Shown: positions 27,195 through 37,304, counted from the stretch's first letter. The stretch: DNA of 64,000 nucleotides from Bradyrhizobium acaciae (GCF_020889785.1 NZ_JACMYK010000014.1:1-64000), one strand, 5' to 3'. Notes: a model not told the origin generated them from the sequence alone. Made by a program: numbers and translations.

Positions 27195-29540
27195 ATGTCT
27201 CTTCTCTCCCTTCCGGTTGCCACGCTTGGAACGCCTCGGATCGGTCCAAGACGCGAGCTCAAACGCGCGCTTGAAAGTTACTGGGCCGGCGCAATCAGCG
27301 AACCGCAATTGCTCGAGGACGCAGCGGGCCTGCGCGCTGCGAACTGGGCCCGCCAAAAATCCCTCGGTGTCACCGTCATTCCGTCCAACGATTTCTCGTT
27401 GTACGATCAGGTGCTCGACACCTCTGTCATGGTTGGTGCCATCCCGGAAGTCTACGCGTCGAAAATTGAGCCGGTTTCGCTCAAGACGTACTTCGAGATG
27501 GCCCGCGGTTCACAGTGGGACCGCCAGAATGCGAGTTGCAGCCCCGGATCGGGCGGATATGGCGCGCCCGCACAGGAGATGACCAAGTGGTTCGACACCA
27601 ACTACCACTACATGGTCCCTGAATTTCATCGGGGACAGACGTTCCGCCTATCCTCTCGAAAACCCATCGAGGAGTACGAGGAAGCCAAAGCCCTCGGATT
27701 CCAGACCCGCCCTGTGCTGATCGGGCCGGTCACATTCTTGAAGCTTGGCAAGAGTGCGGATCCAGCGTTCCAGCCACTGTCGCTCCTGGACGAGCTGATA
27801 CCGGTTTATGTCGAGGTTCTGCAAGAACTAGCCAAACGGGGAGCAAACTGGGTTCAAAGCGACGAGCCCTGCCTGGTCCTTGATCTGGAGGAGGGGACGC
27901 GAAAGTCTTTGCTGCACGTCTACGATCGGCTCGCCAAGGAAGTACCCGACGTCAAGATCATGGTCGCGAGCTATTTCGGCGATCTCGGCGATAATCTGGA
28001 CACAGCTTTGAACATGCCCGTTGCCGGACTGCACGTGGATTTGGTTCGCGCGCCGAACCTGTTGGACCGGATCATTGCTGCCCGGCGAAGTGACCTCGTC
28101 GTGTCTCTCGGCGTCATCGACGGACGAAATGTATGGCGGTCGAACCTGTCGACGCTCCGCCAGCAACTGGATCCCGCCATTGCGAAGCTAGGCAGGGATC
28201 GTGTCCAGATCGCTCCGTCCTGCTCGCTGCTTCATGTGCCCGTCGATGTTGAACTCGAGACCGGACTTGCATCCGATCTCAAAAGCTGGCTTGCCTTTTC
28301 GGTACAGAAGATGCGTGAGCTCGCGATCCTGGCGCGGGCACTCGCGGGTGATCAGAATGTTGCTGAAAGTCTCGCTGAATCGGAGTCGGCCGTGACGTTC
28401 CGCCGGACTTCACAAAAGATCCGCGATGCCAATCTCGCGGTACGGATGCGAGCGATTGACCAAGCCATGCGCCGGCGCGCCAGCCCATTTGTCCGTCGAG
28501 CCGAGATCCAGCGCAAACGCTTTGGACTGCCGGCCTTTCCCACCACGACGATCGGATCTTTCCCGCAAGCCCCAGAGGTCCGTAACGCCCGCGCAGCACA
28601 TGCGCAAGGCGCCATGAGCGACGAGCAATACGACAAGTTCCTCAAGGAGGAGACCGCGCGCGCTCTGCGTTGGCAGGAGGACATTGGGCTGGACGTCCTC
28701 GTGCATGGCGAGTTTGAGCGCAATGACATGGTGCAGTACTTCGGTGAGCAACTCGCCGGATTCGCATTTACCAGGAATGGTTGGGTACAATCCTTTGGCT
28801 CGCGCTGTGTCAGGCCACCGATTCTGTTTGGCGATGTTTTGCGGCGAAAACCGATTACCGTGGATTGGTGGCTCTACGCGCAATCACTCACCAGTAAGCC
28901 GGTGAAGGCGATGTTGACCGGACCAGTAACGATCTTGAACTGGTCGTTTGTTCGCGATGATATTCCAAGAGGCGAGGTCTGCCGGCAGATCGCACTGGCG
29001 ATCCGCGACGAAGTCCGTGATCTCGAGATAGCCGGTGCGAGCATGATCCAGATCGACGAAGCGGCCCTCCGCGAAGGGTTGCCATTGCGCCGATCGGAGT
29101 GGGCGACCTACCTTCAATGGGCCGTCGATAGCTTCCGCATATGCTCATCAGGCGTTGCAGATCAAACCCAGATTCATACGCACATGTGCTATTCGGAGTT
29201 TAATGACATCATCGACGCCATTGCTGCAATGGATGCGGATGTCATCTCGATCGAGACGTCTCGCTCGAAGATGGAGCTGCTCGACGCGTTCAGGAATTAC
29301 AAATATCCCAATCAAATCGGGCCGGGCGTATACGACATCCATTCTCCCCGCATTCCCGAGGCAGGGGAAATGAAGGAGCTGATAGCATTGGCTCGACAGC
29401 GGTTGCAGGACTCGCAGCTTTGGGTAAATCCGGACTGTGGTCTGAAGACGCGCAAATGGGAGGAGGTTCGCCCGGCGCTGATCAATATGGTCGCCGCCGC
29501 CCGGCAACTGCGCGCGGCATCCGATCGGCCAAGTCGTTGA
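27195..29540 (+). CDS. metE: Cobalamin-independent methionine synthase
   Basis: 781 residues from ATG 27195. The frame is open earlier, but only through the riboswitch leader. It has the two-barrel MetE structure. The C-terminal barrel starts around FGLPAFPTTTIGSFPQ, and zinc ligands are present in THMCYSEF (H663, C665) and NPDCGLKTRKW (C748). It makes methionine from homocysteine using 5-methyltetrahydrofolate-triglutamate without B12. The cobalamin riboswitch directly upstream gives the expected logic. Length fits the family (about 750-790). Confidence 0.95.
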   Translation: MSLLSLPVATLGTPRIGPRRELKRALESYWAGAISEPQLLEDAAGLRAANWARQKSLGVTVIPSNDFSLYDQVLDTSVMVGAIPEVYASKIEPVSLKTYFEMARGSQWDRQNASCSPGSGGYGAPAQEMTKWFDTNYHYMVPEFHRGQTFRLSSRKPIEEYEEAKALGFQTRPVLIGPVTFLKLGKSADPAFQPLSLLDELIPVYVEVLQELAKRGANWVQSDEPCLVLDLEEGTRKSLLHVYDRLAKEVPDVKIMVASYFGDLGDNLDTALNMPVAGLHVDLVRAPNLLDRIIAARRSDLVVSLGVIDGRNVWRSNLSTLRQQLDPAIAKLGRDRVQIAPSCSLLHVPVDVELETGLASDLKSWLAFSVQKMRELAILARALAGDQNVAESLAESESAVTFRRTSQKIRDANLAVRMRAIDQAMRRRASPFVRRAEIQRKRFGLPAFPTTTIGSFPQAPEVRNARAAHAQGAMSDEQYDKFLKEETARALRWQEDIGLDVLVHGEFERNDMVQYFGEQLAGFAFTRNGWVQSFGSRCVRPPILFGDVLRRKPITVDWWLYAQSLTSKPVKAMLTGPVTILNWSFVRDDIPRGEVCRQIALAIRDEVRDLEIAGASMIQIDEAALREGLPLRRSEWATYLQWAVDSFRICSSGVADQTQIHTHMCYSEFNDIIDAIAAMDADVISIETSRSKMELLDAFRNYKYPNQIGPGVYDIHSPRIPEAGEMKELIALARQRLQDSQLWVNPDCGLKTRKWEEVRPALINMVAAARQLRAASDRPSR

Positions 29541-29622
29541 TCCTGCGCTTGGCTCTCTCCTCCAGGACGCTGATCCGCTCATCGCGCGTTTGCGCTCTGG
29601 ATCGTCTCGACCGAGCTCGGAC

Positions 29623-29765
29623 AAAAAAACGCCCGGCCGCGTTTAGCAGGCCGGGCGAAAGTTAAGTCTGAGAGGAGCGACGCTGACACATCGCCGACTT
29701 CCACCGGCGCAGGGAGGACAGCCGATGGTCCGATTCCCGGCGAGGACATTCGCCGTAAATCTGAA
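29623..29765 (+). repeat. Conserved hairpin-led element, copy B
   Basis: It begins with a run of seven A and a stem of CGCCCGGCC/GGCCGGGCG. Matching sequence continues beyond the stem (AGAGGAGCGACGCTGACACA, GACTTCCACCGGCGCAGGGA, ATTCGCCGTAAATCT) and aligns with copy A at 9340-9475. It starts about 80 bases after the metE stop and could terminate that transcript, or be a small RNA. Confidence 0.55.
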
Positions 29766-30242
29766 CCCAAGTTAAAGCACGGCTCAGCGTGGCTCAATCA
29801 TGCTGTGGTATGCGACCAACGTAGTCGAGTATGGGAAGACTAGACCAAGGTTTGTCCGCGATGAGCCCCGTTCACAACGGTTTGCCGAGGCGAGCGAAGA
29901 CCACGGCTGGCGATGCCCCGGCCGCCTTAAGTGCAATTAGCGGCGCCTGCCTGCCGCTGGATCGGCGCGACGATGCGAGCAAACGCGACCGCAAGGATTA
30001 CTCGACCAATCAATGCATGAGGGGTTTCTTGTTGATCTAGCTGCGCAGGCAGTCTGTCCGGTTCCACTCTGGTGAAGGTTTGGAACTCTGTTTGGAATGG
30101 ATGGGCAGGTCGACGCGTGACCATCAAAGTGGCGGACAAATAGGATGCTCCACGATCACGAGATCAGCCCGAACCGGGCATACCAGTTCACTGGTCGCTG
30201 AAGTGCGGGATGATTAGAGTGGCACGGCCGCCGTTCGCACGA
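29766..30242. other. Intergenic region between convergent metE and hemN
   Basis: No supported gene. Confidence 0.4.
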
Positions 30243-31595
30243 TTAGACCGCCGCGCTGTGCGTAGCCCCGCACCGAGCGAGGTGAGCGTCGAACGCGGAG
30301 GCGACGCTCCGGACCAGAAACCGGGCGCCGCCGGCTACGGAAAGCCGGCCATTGTCAAACACGACGGCGCCATCTGCGATAAGGCTTTCAAGCCGGGAAT
30401 GATCGACAACGGCCGAATCCGGATCCCTGCCGTGACGGCGAGACGTCTCGGAGAGATCGATTGTCATGTCGCACATAATTCGCTCGATAATCTCCGCTCG
30501 GTAGCGATCATCATCAGTTAGTAAATAGCCCTTCGCCGTCGCGAGCCGATCCTCGGTGATGCGAGCGAGATAATCCCTGGTCGAGACAGCATTCGCGACG
30601 AACCCCTGCTGCAGCCGGCCGATGGCGCTGGCACCGAGGCCAATCAGCGCGCCTGCGCAATCGTCAGTATATCCCTGGAAATTGCGGCGCAACCTGCCTT
30701 GCTTCGCCGCCACAGCGAGATTGTCATGCGGCAGGGCGAAGTGATCGAGGCCTACGCGTACGTATCCAGCGTCAACCAAAGTGTCAGCTACCATTTCGGA
30801 TTGGAGATAGCGCTCGACGCTGTCGGGCAGAGTCGATTCGTCGATCTTGCGTTGATGCTTCTTGAAGGTCGGAACGTGCGCGTAACCAAAGGCCGAAAAC
30901 CGGTCCGGATACAATTCGAGGCATTTGCCGACGGTATCCAGGCACGAATCGACCGTCTGCCCGGGCAGCCCATACAACAGGTCGAAATTGATCCGGCAAA
31001 TGCCGGCGTGGCGTAACCGCTCGACCGAAACGGCGGTCTGTTCGAAGCTTTGAGGGCGGTTGATGGCCTGTTGGACGACCGGATCGAAGCTCTGCACGCC
31101 GAGGCTTGCCCGGTTGACCCCGCTATAGCCCAGGGCTTCGGCCATCGGATTGCTCAACATGCGGGGATCAATCTCGACGGCGATCTCAGCATTAGGCAGG
31201 ATGGCGAACGAATAACGCAATGAGCCGACCAAATCGGCGAATGCTTCAGGTGTCAAGATCGTCGGCGTGCCGCCGCCGAAGTGGACATGAGAGATTGCCT
31301 GTCGTTGGCCAATGGCTTCTGCAACGAGGTAGGCTTCAGTGCGCAATCCAGCCGTATAGATCGCGATCGGATCGTCGCGCTTCGTGACAGATGTATGGCA
31401 GCCGCAGTACCAACACATGCTTCGGCAAAATGGCACGTGCAGGTAGATAGAGGCGGACTGCTGGCCGTCGAGAGACTTGAGCCAAGCTTGATAGTCGAGC
31501 TCCCGAACTGATGCCGAGAAATGAGGGGCGCTCGGATAGCTGGTGTAGCGCGGTAGTCGGTGCTGCCCGTACGATTGTGCTAGGTCCGGTCGCAT
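30243..31595 (-). CDS. hemN: Oxygen-independent coproporphyrinogen III oxidase
   Basis: 450 residues, a radical-SAM enzyme. The cluster motif is HVPFCRSMCWYCGC (C57, C61, C64, with C66 as the extra cysteine typical of HemN), followed by HVHFGGGTPTILT and the GVNRASLGVQSFDP segment. It converts coproporphyrinogen III to protoporphyrinogen IX without O2, needed for haem in microaerobic bacteroids. The ATG at 31593-31595 has AGAGAGG eight bases upstream. Longer upstream frames are non-conserved. It sits beside hemerythrin, fixK and fixJ. In Bradyrhizobium hemN copies are FixK-controlled, but no good TTGA-N6-TCAA site was seen here. Confidence 0.95.
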   Translation of the reverse strand: MRPDLAQSYGQHRLPRYTSYPSAPHFSASVRELDYQAWLKSLDGQQSASIYLHVPFCRSMCWYCGCHTSVTKRDDPIAIYTAGLRTEAYLVAEAIGQRQAISHVHFGGGTPTILTPEAFADLVGSLRYSFAILPNAEIAVEIDPRMLSNPMAEALGYSGVNRASLGVQSFDPVVQQAINRPQSFEQTAVSVERLRHAGICRINFDLLYGLPGQTVDSCLDTVGKCLELYPDRFSAFGYAHVPTFKKHQRKIDESTLPDSVERYLQSEMVADTLVDAGYVRVGLDHFALPHDNLAVAAKQGRLRRNFQGYTDDCAGALIGLGASAIGRLQQGFVANAVSTRDYLARITEDRLATAKGYLLTDDDRYRAEIIERIMCDMTIDLSETSRRHGRDPDSAVVDHSRLESLIADGAVVFDNGRLSVAGGARFLVRSVASAFDAHLARCGATHSAAV

Positions 31596-32045
31596 TGCGA
31601 TGCCTCTCTCGCTCTCTGGGCGCCCGATTATCGGACAGGGGCCTGGTAAGCTTTGCGCTGCCTCAAATATCGCGGTTACTGATGGGCCGGCCGGTAGGTC
31701 ATGCCACCGGCGCAAACATCATGCTTTGAATTATGATGAAGCGGTCGCGGCGGCAGGAATGAGCTTCCTTGGCAATGCACCTCCCATCATGGTCAAATCG
31801 AGCGAGAACGAGACGAACGAAGCAGCAAACGGATCATAAATTGACATCCGACAGCCCTGCTGAGAAATGTCCGTTTCGCGCGATGCCAATGCTCATGCTC
31901 GAGCCTGTTACGGTCACTGCCGATTATGTCGAATCAGACCGCCTTTAACGTCGGCCATGCCGCTTGTGCCCCCAGTTAAAGCAAAGGGCGATCTTCATTT
32001 GAGCCCCATGAAATGATGTCCACTTCCTGCGCAATGCGGCGGCGA
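31596..32045. other. Intergenic region upstream of hemN
   Basis: Searched by eye for a FixK box; only partial half-sites (for example ATTGACATCC near 31841) were found. Confidence 0.4.
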
Positions 32046-32675
32046 TCAATGTGGTCCATCCCTCTCCGCATTGTGTCGCGGGTTGCCGGCCAACGCGCTC
32101 GAAAATGCAGTTGCGCTCCGTTCGGCCTCAGCTTCTTGTTCCAATTGTAGAATATGGGCTCTTAGCGCGTCGGAAGCCGCTTCAGCTGTCTCGCTGAATA
32201 GCGGATCACCATGATCGGTGAGGGCGGAAGCGACTTCGGCCCAATCCTGAGCCGATAAAGCGGTAACGGCGGCGGGGAAGAAGTCCCGTTCTTCCCACAT
32301 CATGTGGTGCCGCTCGCGTACTATAAAGTCGCGTACGATCTTGCCGACGTCTTGCCGAAGGACTTCACGATCTGCCAGGACGCCATCGATGGCGCGAGCG
32401 AAGTGGTGCAAGCGGTCGATGACTTCCTGATGCTCATGCGCGAGATCGCCGACCATCGCGGCCGCATCCGGATCGCACCTCTTAAGCTTGGAAAAGATCA
32501 AGTCTTCTTGAGGATGATGGTACACCTCAGGGTAAACCTCGAAATAGCTGATAATCGCGCGGATCACCTCATAGTCCGGACGATGTCCTTGCTCAAAAAT
32601 CTCCAATTCGCGTTGAAGGGCGACCAAAAGGAGATCGATATTGCGATGCTCTCGAAGCAAGCGACCGATGATCAT
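32046..32675 (-). CDS. Hemerythrin HHE-domain protein
   Basis: 209 residues. The iron-ligand pattern of a four-helix hemerythrin is present: REHRNIDLLL (H10), YHHPQEDLIFSKL, AHEHQEVIDRLHHF, and VRERHHMMWEERDFFP. Such proteins bind O2 or NO, or act in repair of nitrosative damage. The ATG at 32673-32675 is preceded by GGAG. It lies between hemN and fixK on the same strand, 151 bases after fixK, so co-expression in the microaerobic block is likely. Confidence 0.85.
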   Translation of the reverse strand: MIIGRLLREHRNIDLLLVALQRELEIFEQGHRPDYEVIRAIISYFEVYPEVYHHPQEDLIFSKLKRCDPDAAAMVGDLAHEHQEVIDRLHHFARAIDGVLADREVLRQDVGKIVRDFIVRERHHMMWEERDFFPAAVTALSAQDWAEVASALTDHGDPLFSETAEAASDALRAHILQLEQEAEAERSATAFSSALAGNPRHNAERDGPH

Positions 32676-32826
32676 TGCGGTGCTCCATGGAGGAAAATGT
32701 AAGCTGGCGGCGATTTGTGTGCCCGGTTCCCAAGCCGCAGTCGGATGTCCTTCTGCGCTGTATTTTCCGGCACGGCTCGGCGCACAGAGGCGTGCGCCGC
32801 CCAGCCTGGAGCTGGCGCAAATCACG

Positions 32827-33510
32827 TTAGCCAAAGTTCTGCGCAAAGCGGTTGGACAATGTGTCCTTGCGGAGCTCGACTCGGCGCGTGGTCGGCAGGG
32901 CGATCGCGCCATTCTGCTCAAGCTGAGTGAAAGTGCGCGACACCGTCTCAATGGACAAGCCAAGGTAATCTGCAACATCCTGCCGTGACATGGGCAGATC
33001 GATGGCCGCGCTTTTCGTGGTGCGGCGAGATATGTCGAGCAGGAACGTGATGACCCGTTCCTCTGCGCTGCTGATCAGGAGCATCGAATGCGCCTGGAAA
33101 CGGCGGAGCTCAAGCGCCATCGCGTCCCAGAGCTGCCTTGCGAGTTCCCTCTCGTGGCTGGCGCGAAAGATGACAGCGGTGCGCTTCACCATGAGCAGGT
33201 GCGTCTCGCAGATCGCCTCGGCCGAAGAGATGTGGCTTTCTTCGGCCTCAAAGCCAAAGATGTCACCAGGCAAATAAAACGCGCCGATCTGACGACGTCC
33301 GTCCTCCAGAATCTTGTAGGTTCGCACAGCCCCCGAAACCACCTGATAAAGGTATTCGGCTGCTTCATCCTCTCCGTAAATCTCGCTATTGCGTGTGAAC
33401 CGCATCGGTGTCGCAATCATACCAAGCGGTCCACGATTGTCAGATTTCCCACGCAAGACGTTGGGTGGATGGCGGCTGGTCTCAGTAAGGTTGGCGGCCC
33501 GGGCGTGCAT
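32827..33510 (-). CDS. fixK: FixK-type Crp/Fnr regulator
   Basis: 227 residues. A cyclic-nucleotide-binding-like fold (EYLYQVVSGAVRTYKILEDG, FYLPGDIFGFEAEE) precedes a helix-turn-helix with the FixK/Fnr recognition helix (LPMSRQDVADYLGLSIETVS, then RTFTQLEQNG). There is no N-terminal cysteine cluster, so like FixK it is not itself an O2 sensor. Its only cysteine is in the sensor half. Proteins of this group bind TTGA-N6-TCAA, and four perfect sites lie at 38.3-39.6 kb. Upstream on the + strand CTAAGTAG (33587-33594) resembles a FixJ half-site; this is weak. An internal start at 33420 (MIATPMRF) is possible. Confidence 0.85.
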   Translation of the reverse strand: MHARAANLTETSRHPPNVLRGKSDNRGPLGMIATPMRFTRNSEIYGEDEAAEYLYQVVSGAVRTYKILEDGRRQIGAFYLPGDIFGFEAEESHISSAEAICETHLLMVKRTAVIFRASHERELARQLWDAMALELRRFQAHSMLLISSAEERVITFLLDISRRTTKSAAIDLPMSRQDVADYLGLSIETVSRTFTQLEQNGAIALPTTRRVELRKDTLSNRFAQNFG

Positions 33511-34141
33511 GGCGGACTTTGCTTGCGAACGTCGATGACTCGCAGATTGGACGCTCCTGACAAACTGTGAAATCCAGATGTTTTACCTAAGTAGAAGCCA
33601 CTAGGTATTTACGCGTAAGCTCATGATTGAGTTCCTCTTGAACGACGCGCGACGCGGGGCCTCTGCTACTCGAACATGCTCAAATCAACTTAGGCCAGCT
33701 TTGGATCAGAAGGCTGACCTGGCCGGCCGCCACGAAAACAATCGAAACCGCGCGGCCACACCGGTGGAGAGTTTCAAGAGCTGTCTCCACCGTCACTTTC
33801 AGCCCGCAGCAGGAAGTCTGCTTTGCAAATCATGACTCTGATTCTGGTCGGCCTTAGAATGACCAGCCGGGATCATGAGGATCCAAGTATGCTCATCGAC
33901 GTGGACGACGGCCCGGTCGTCACGTCATGTGGTCCGAGTTGGAAATTAAATCGTAGAGCTAGGCTCGCGCGACATATTGACCTGGCTCAACAGTCCGCTC
34001 TGCCGCACCTCCGCAATCGTAGGAACCGAAGGACAATCGTGATCTAGCCTGATGTTGAGCTCGGGCATCGCCGGATGCGCCGATCGCGACAGCATGTTGA
34101 TGGCATCTTCGCGGATCTGGCGACGTGCCGTCCGTACCGTC
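33511..34141. other. Intergenic region upstream of fixK
   Basis: It contains the possible FixJ half-site at 33587-33594. A ~50-codon leftward frame (MLSRSAHPAMPELNIRL..., 34090-33945) has protein-like composition but no ribosome site and is not called. Confidence 0.4.
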
Positions 34142-34972
34142 TCACTGTGACATCAGGACCGGGATGTTGACCCCGCGGAGCATATGCCCGGCGATTCCGG
34201 GCAGCCTCTCCTGCAGCTGAGAGCAACCGTAGCCTCCCATCACCACCAGGTCGAAGCTTTCGTCGGCCGCAAGGGACGGGAGAGCGCGCCGCGCTGCCCG
34301 GGATGCCGGAAGTGACACGATCCTCGCAGGAAGTCCTGATTTTGTAAGATACTCTCCCAGATGCGCGGTGGAACTCTCTGCCGGGACTTTGTCCGGGGCG
34401 GTGGTCGCGATGATTGTGAGGGTATCGGCTTTACACAAAAGTGGCATTGCGTCGTGCAACGCACGCGCCGCACGGCGGCTGCCGTCCCAACAAATCCCTA
34501 CTCGTCTAATCGAGAAGGCGCCGTCGAAGGTAGGTGGCAGATACAGAACTGGCCCGCCAGCCTGGGAAAGGATCCCCCTGAGTATCAGATTGTCGCAACT
34601 ATCGTAGCCGCCCTGAGGCTGGGTAACGATGGTCATGTCGTGGACTCGCGCGCTCGCGCAGATGATCCGGCGCGCGTCGGTTGGAAGCGCGCTCAGCACC
34701 CGACTCGTATAGGAAATGCCGGTATTCCGTGCCTGTAGATCGAAGGCATGAAGTGCTACTTCGGCCCGCTCCAACGCACGCGCCTGCTCAACGTCGAAAA
34801 CGGAAGTAGCCGCCGTTAGGCCAATTGCAAGAAGCGGAATAATTGTTCTCTCGTAGCCGATGGCTACAACGTCAAGATGGGCGCCGGTACTCTGTGCGAA
34901 GGAAATCGACCCGTTGATTGCGGCCCGCACCGGGAGCTCCGTCGGAAGGTGGACAAGAATGTTCCCGAGCAT
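34142..34972 (-). CDS. Universal stress protein (UspA family), tandem domain
   Basis: 276 residues, about twice a single Usp domain. The N-half begins MLGNILVHLPTELPVRAAIN. The C-half (from about residue 150, RRVGICWDGSRRAARALHDA) ends with VVMGGYGCSQLQERLPGIAG and HMLRGVNIPVLMSQ, similar to the G2xG9xG(S/T) nucleotide-binding motif. Such tandem Usp proteins are often in FNR/FixK regulons of anaerobically living bacteria. A near-match FixK box lies 85 bases upstream (35057-35070). It sits between fixK and fixJ on the same strand. Confidence 0.85.
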   Translation of the reverse strand: MLGNILVHLPTELPVRAAINGSISFAQSTGAHLDVVAIGYERTIIPLLAIGLTAATSVFDVEQARALERAEVALHAFDLQARNTGISYTSRVLSALPTDARRIICASARVHDMTIVTQPQGGYDSCDNLILRGILSQAGGPVLYLPPTFDGAFSIRRVGICWDGSRRAARALHDAMPLLCKADTLTIIATTAPDKVPAESSTAHLGEYLTKSGLPARIVSLPASRAARRALPSLAADESFDLVVMGGYGCSQLQERLPGIAGHMLRGVNIPVLMSQ

Positions 34973-35056
34973 TGTCGTTCTCCGAAGTCAAAGACCTGCT
35001 GCCTCGTAAGAATCCGAGCCTCAAATGATCCGCACAGTTGCCGCCGCTGAATGTTT

Positions 35057-35070
35057 TTGAGCACGAACAA
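35057..35070 (-). promoter_or_regulatory. Possible FixK box upstream of the universal stress gene
   Basis: TTGAGCACGAACAA matches TTGA-N6-TCAA with one mismatch. Placed at about -41 it predicts a start near 35023, fifty bases before the Usp ATG. Confidence 0.4.
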
Positions 35071-35268
35071 ACTGGTAAGGAGCGGGCCCATAATAGTCCA
35101 CGGCTAGGAATAGTACTCGCCTGTGTCGCACGATTTACGCCCTGCAAAGAATATGCAGGCGATTTAAAGCTCCACCGCATCAGCGACATGACCATCCCGG
35201 CGCGACCTGCTCAGTTGAAACAGACAACTGGATGCTTGAATAGGACATTCCGTCGCTCGGCGATGTTG

Positions 35269-35874
35269 CTAGAGTCCGGCGGCGATGGCTATTCGCATCA
35301 GCTCGGACATGCTGCGAACATTGGTCTTGGCCATGACGTTCGCCCGGTAAACATCGACTGTTCGCGGGCTGATACCAAGATCGTGGGCGATCACCTTGTT
35401 GATCTTGCCGGCCAGTAGTCCCTGCAGGACATCACGCTCGCGCGACGAGAGCTCTGCCAGGCGGGCTTCAGCTTGTAGTTTCGCCGTATGGTCCGCTGGC
35501 TCGGTTGGCCCTGCTTCCAAGGCGCTATCGATTGCGCGCAATAGCACCTCGTCTTCAAAGGGCTTCTCAATGAAGTCGACCGCACCCGCTTTCATCGCTT
35601 CGACTGCCAGCGTTACGTCGCCATGACCAGTTATAAGGATGACGGGACAGTCGACGCGATCCGCCTTCAGTTTGCGGACCAGTTCCAGGCCACTCATGCC
35701 CGGCATCCGGATGTCCGACACAATGCAATCAACCGGTCCACGTGCGGCGTCACCGACAAAGCCGCTCGCCGTCTCATAGGTTGCCACGCAGAAGCCCTTA
35801 ACATCAAGCAGAAACGCGAGCGAGTCCCGCATCGCGGCGTCATCGTCGATCACAAGAATGCGCCGCATGGTCAT
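35269..35874 (-). CDS. fixJ: Response regulator FixJ
   Basis: 201 residues. The receiver domain (1-120) has acidic pocket VIDDD, phospho-acceptor D in CIVSDIRMPGMSG (about D54), LITGHGD and IEKPF with the conserved lysine. The C-terminal LuxR/FixJ helix-turn-helix is LSSRERDVLQGLLAGKINKV followed by IAHDLGISPRTVDVYRANVM. It activates fixK when phosphorylated by FixL at low oxygen. The gene is intact and starts within an ATGA overlap with the end of the fixL remnant, showing an ancestral fixLJ operon. Since fixL is broken here, a FixL from elsewhere would have to phosphorylate it. Confidence 0.93.
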   Translation of the reverse strand: MTMRRILVIDDDAAMRDSLAFLLDVKGFCVATYETASGFVGDAARGPVDCIVSDIRMPGMSGLELVRKLKADRVDCPVILITGHGDVTLAVEAMKAGAVDFIEKPFEDEVLLRAIDSALEAGPTEPADHTAKLQAEARLAELSSRERDVLQGLLAGKINKVIAHDLGISPRTVDVYRANVMAKTNVRSMSELMRIAIAAGL

Positions 35875-37218
35875 GCTTCCTCATTGGCCTCCGCAAATGG
35901 CAAGGTGAACTGAAACACCGTGCCGCCGCCCGGATTGGCTTCCACGACGATGTGGCCGCCAGGGACTCGATGATCGTGCGGCAGATTGATAGTCCCACAC
36001 CCATGCCATGTTCTTTGGTCGTGATAAAGGGGTGGAACAAGCGATTGGCGACATCAGGGCTGATGCCAGAGCCCGTATCGGCGACGGTAAACCTGGCGAG
36101 GCCGCCGACTCTGGTAACTCCGACGGTCAATTCGCGACACGGGCTGGAAGCCATCGCCTCGATCGCGTTTTGTATCAGGTTCAGCGCGACCTGCCGGATC
36201 TGGATCTTGTCCACGATTATCGATGGCAGATCGCGATCGCTGCGGATCGTCACCCGCACGCCTTGCTCCTTGGCGCCGAGCAAGGCGAGAGCGACCGCTT
36301 CTTCAAGCAAGGTGAGCGGATTCTCCATTGTATGCTCCGTCTCGCCTTTGGCGACGAAAGGCGCTTGATGATATCGTGGGCGCGCAGCGCTTACTGGGTG
36401 GCATTTTCGATGGCATCAGCAATACGATTGGTGTCCGGCTTGTCTGATGCCAGCAGCGTCTTGGCGCCGCGCATGTAGTTTGTGATTGCGGAGAGCGGCT
36501 GGTTGATCTCGTGGGCAATAGACGAGGCCATCTCTCCCATGGCGGTCAGCCGCGAGACGTGCACGAGCTCAGATTGCAGTTCCTGCAATCGCCATTCCTG
36601 CGCTCGCCGTTCGGCGAGGTCTCGGATGAAGCCGGTGAAGAATCGTTCCCCGCGCACTTTGCCTCATCGACGGTAAGCTCCATCGGAAAGGTCGAGCCGT
36701 CGCTTCGCTCGCCGACCACAATGCGCCGATGCCGATGGTGCGCCGCTCTCCGGTAGCGAGATAGCGTTCATATAGCGTTCATGCTCGGCGCGGTGGGGTT
36801 GTGGCATCAACCTGGATACATTCCATCTGACCACTTCGTCCGGAGACCAACCGAATCAACGCACTGCCGCGGCGCTGAACGAGCGAATGATTGCCCGCTC
36901 GTCAATCACCATCATGGCTTCCGGCACGGTGTCCAGGATCGACTGCAGATGGGCTTGTCGGTACCGTGCCTGCTCTGATTCTCGCCGCAGCCGATCGCCC
37001 ATGAGGCCGAGGAGGGGGCCAAGTACCGCGAATCCGGCTATATCGATCATGTTTGCGGAATCGGAGATGAGGTTGTTCCCAAGACATGCCGCGCTGATGA
37101 TGAGGCAGAGATACGGATTCAGCGCCGCACGAAGCACGACCGCCCGCGCGGCGGCCGCCGCGGCCGTGCCATTGCGGTACCAAATATGGTCGGACATGTT
37201 CCGGGCAGACCCTCTCAT
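35871..37218 (-). pseudogene. fixL: Degenerate oxygen-sensor histidine kinase FixL
   Basis: The FixL order is recognisable on the minus strand. It starts with an N-terminal membrane region (YLCLIISAACLG), then the haem-PAS domain (FGWSPDEVV, SRLMPQPHRAEHERY with the probable haem histidine), the phospho-acceptor site (AMGEMASSIAHEINQPLSAI), and the ATP-binding domain (LNLIQNAIEAMAS, VADTGSGISPDVA, EHGMGVGLSICRTIIESL). It is broken at least four times. There is a stop at 36856 in the PAS domain, a repeat-like insertion (GAACGCTAT twice) near 36775 that shifts the frame, an in-frame TAA at 36391 after the His box, and a lost base near 35970. The original stop would overlap the fixJ start. Confidence 0.85.
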
Positions 37219-37304
37219 CGATCGAATGTACGTAGTTTGTCTATGTGAGGCGGCCGGATGCAGCCGCGTTTCATTGCGCTACCTATTGTGCAGGGCGGCC
37301 GCCG

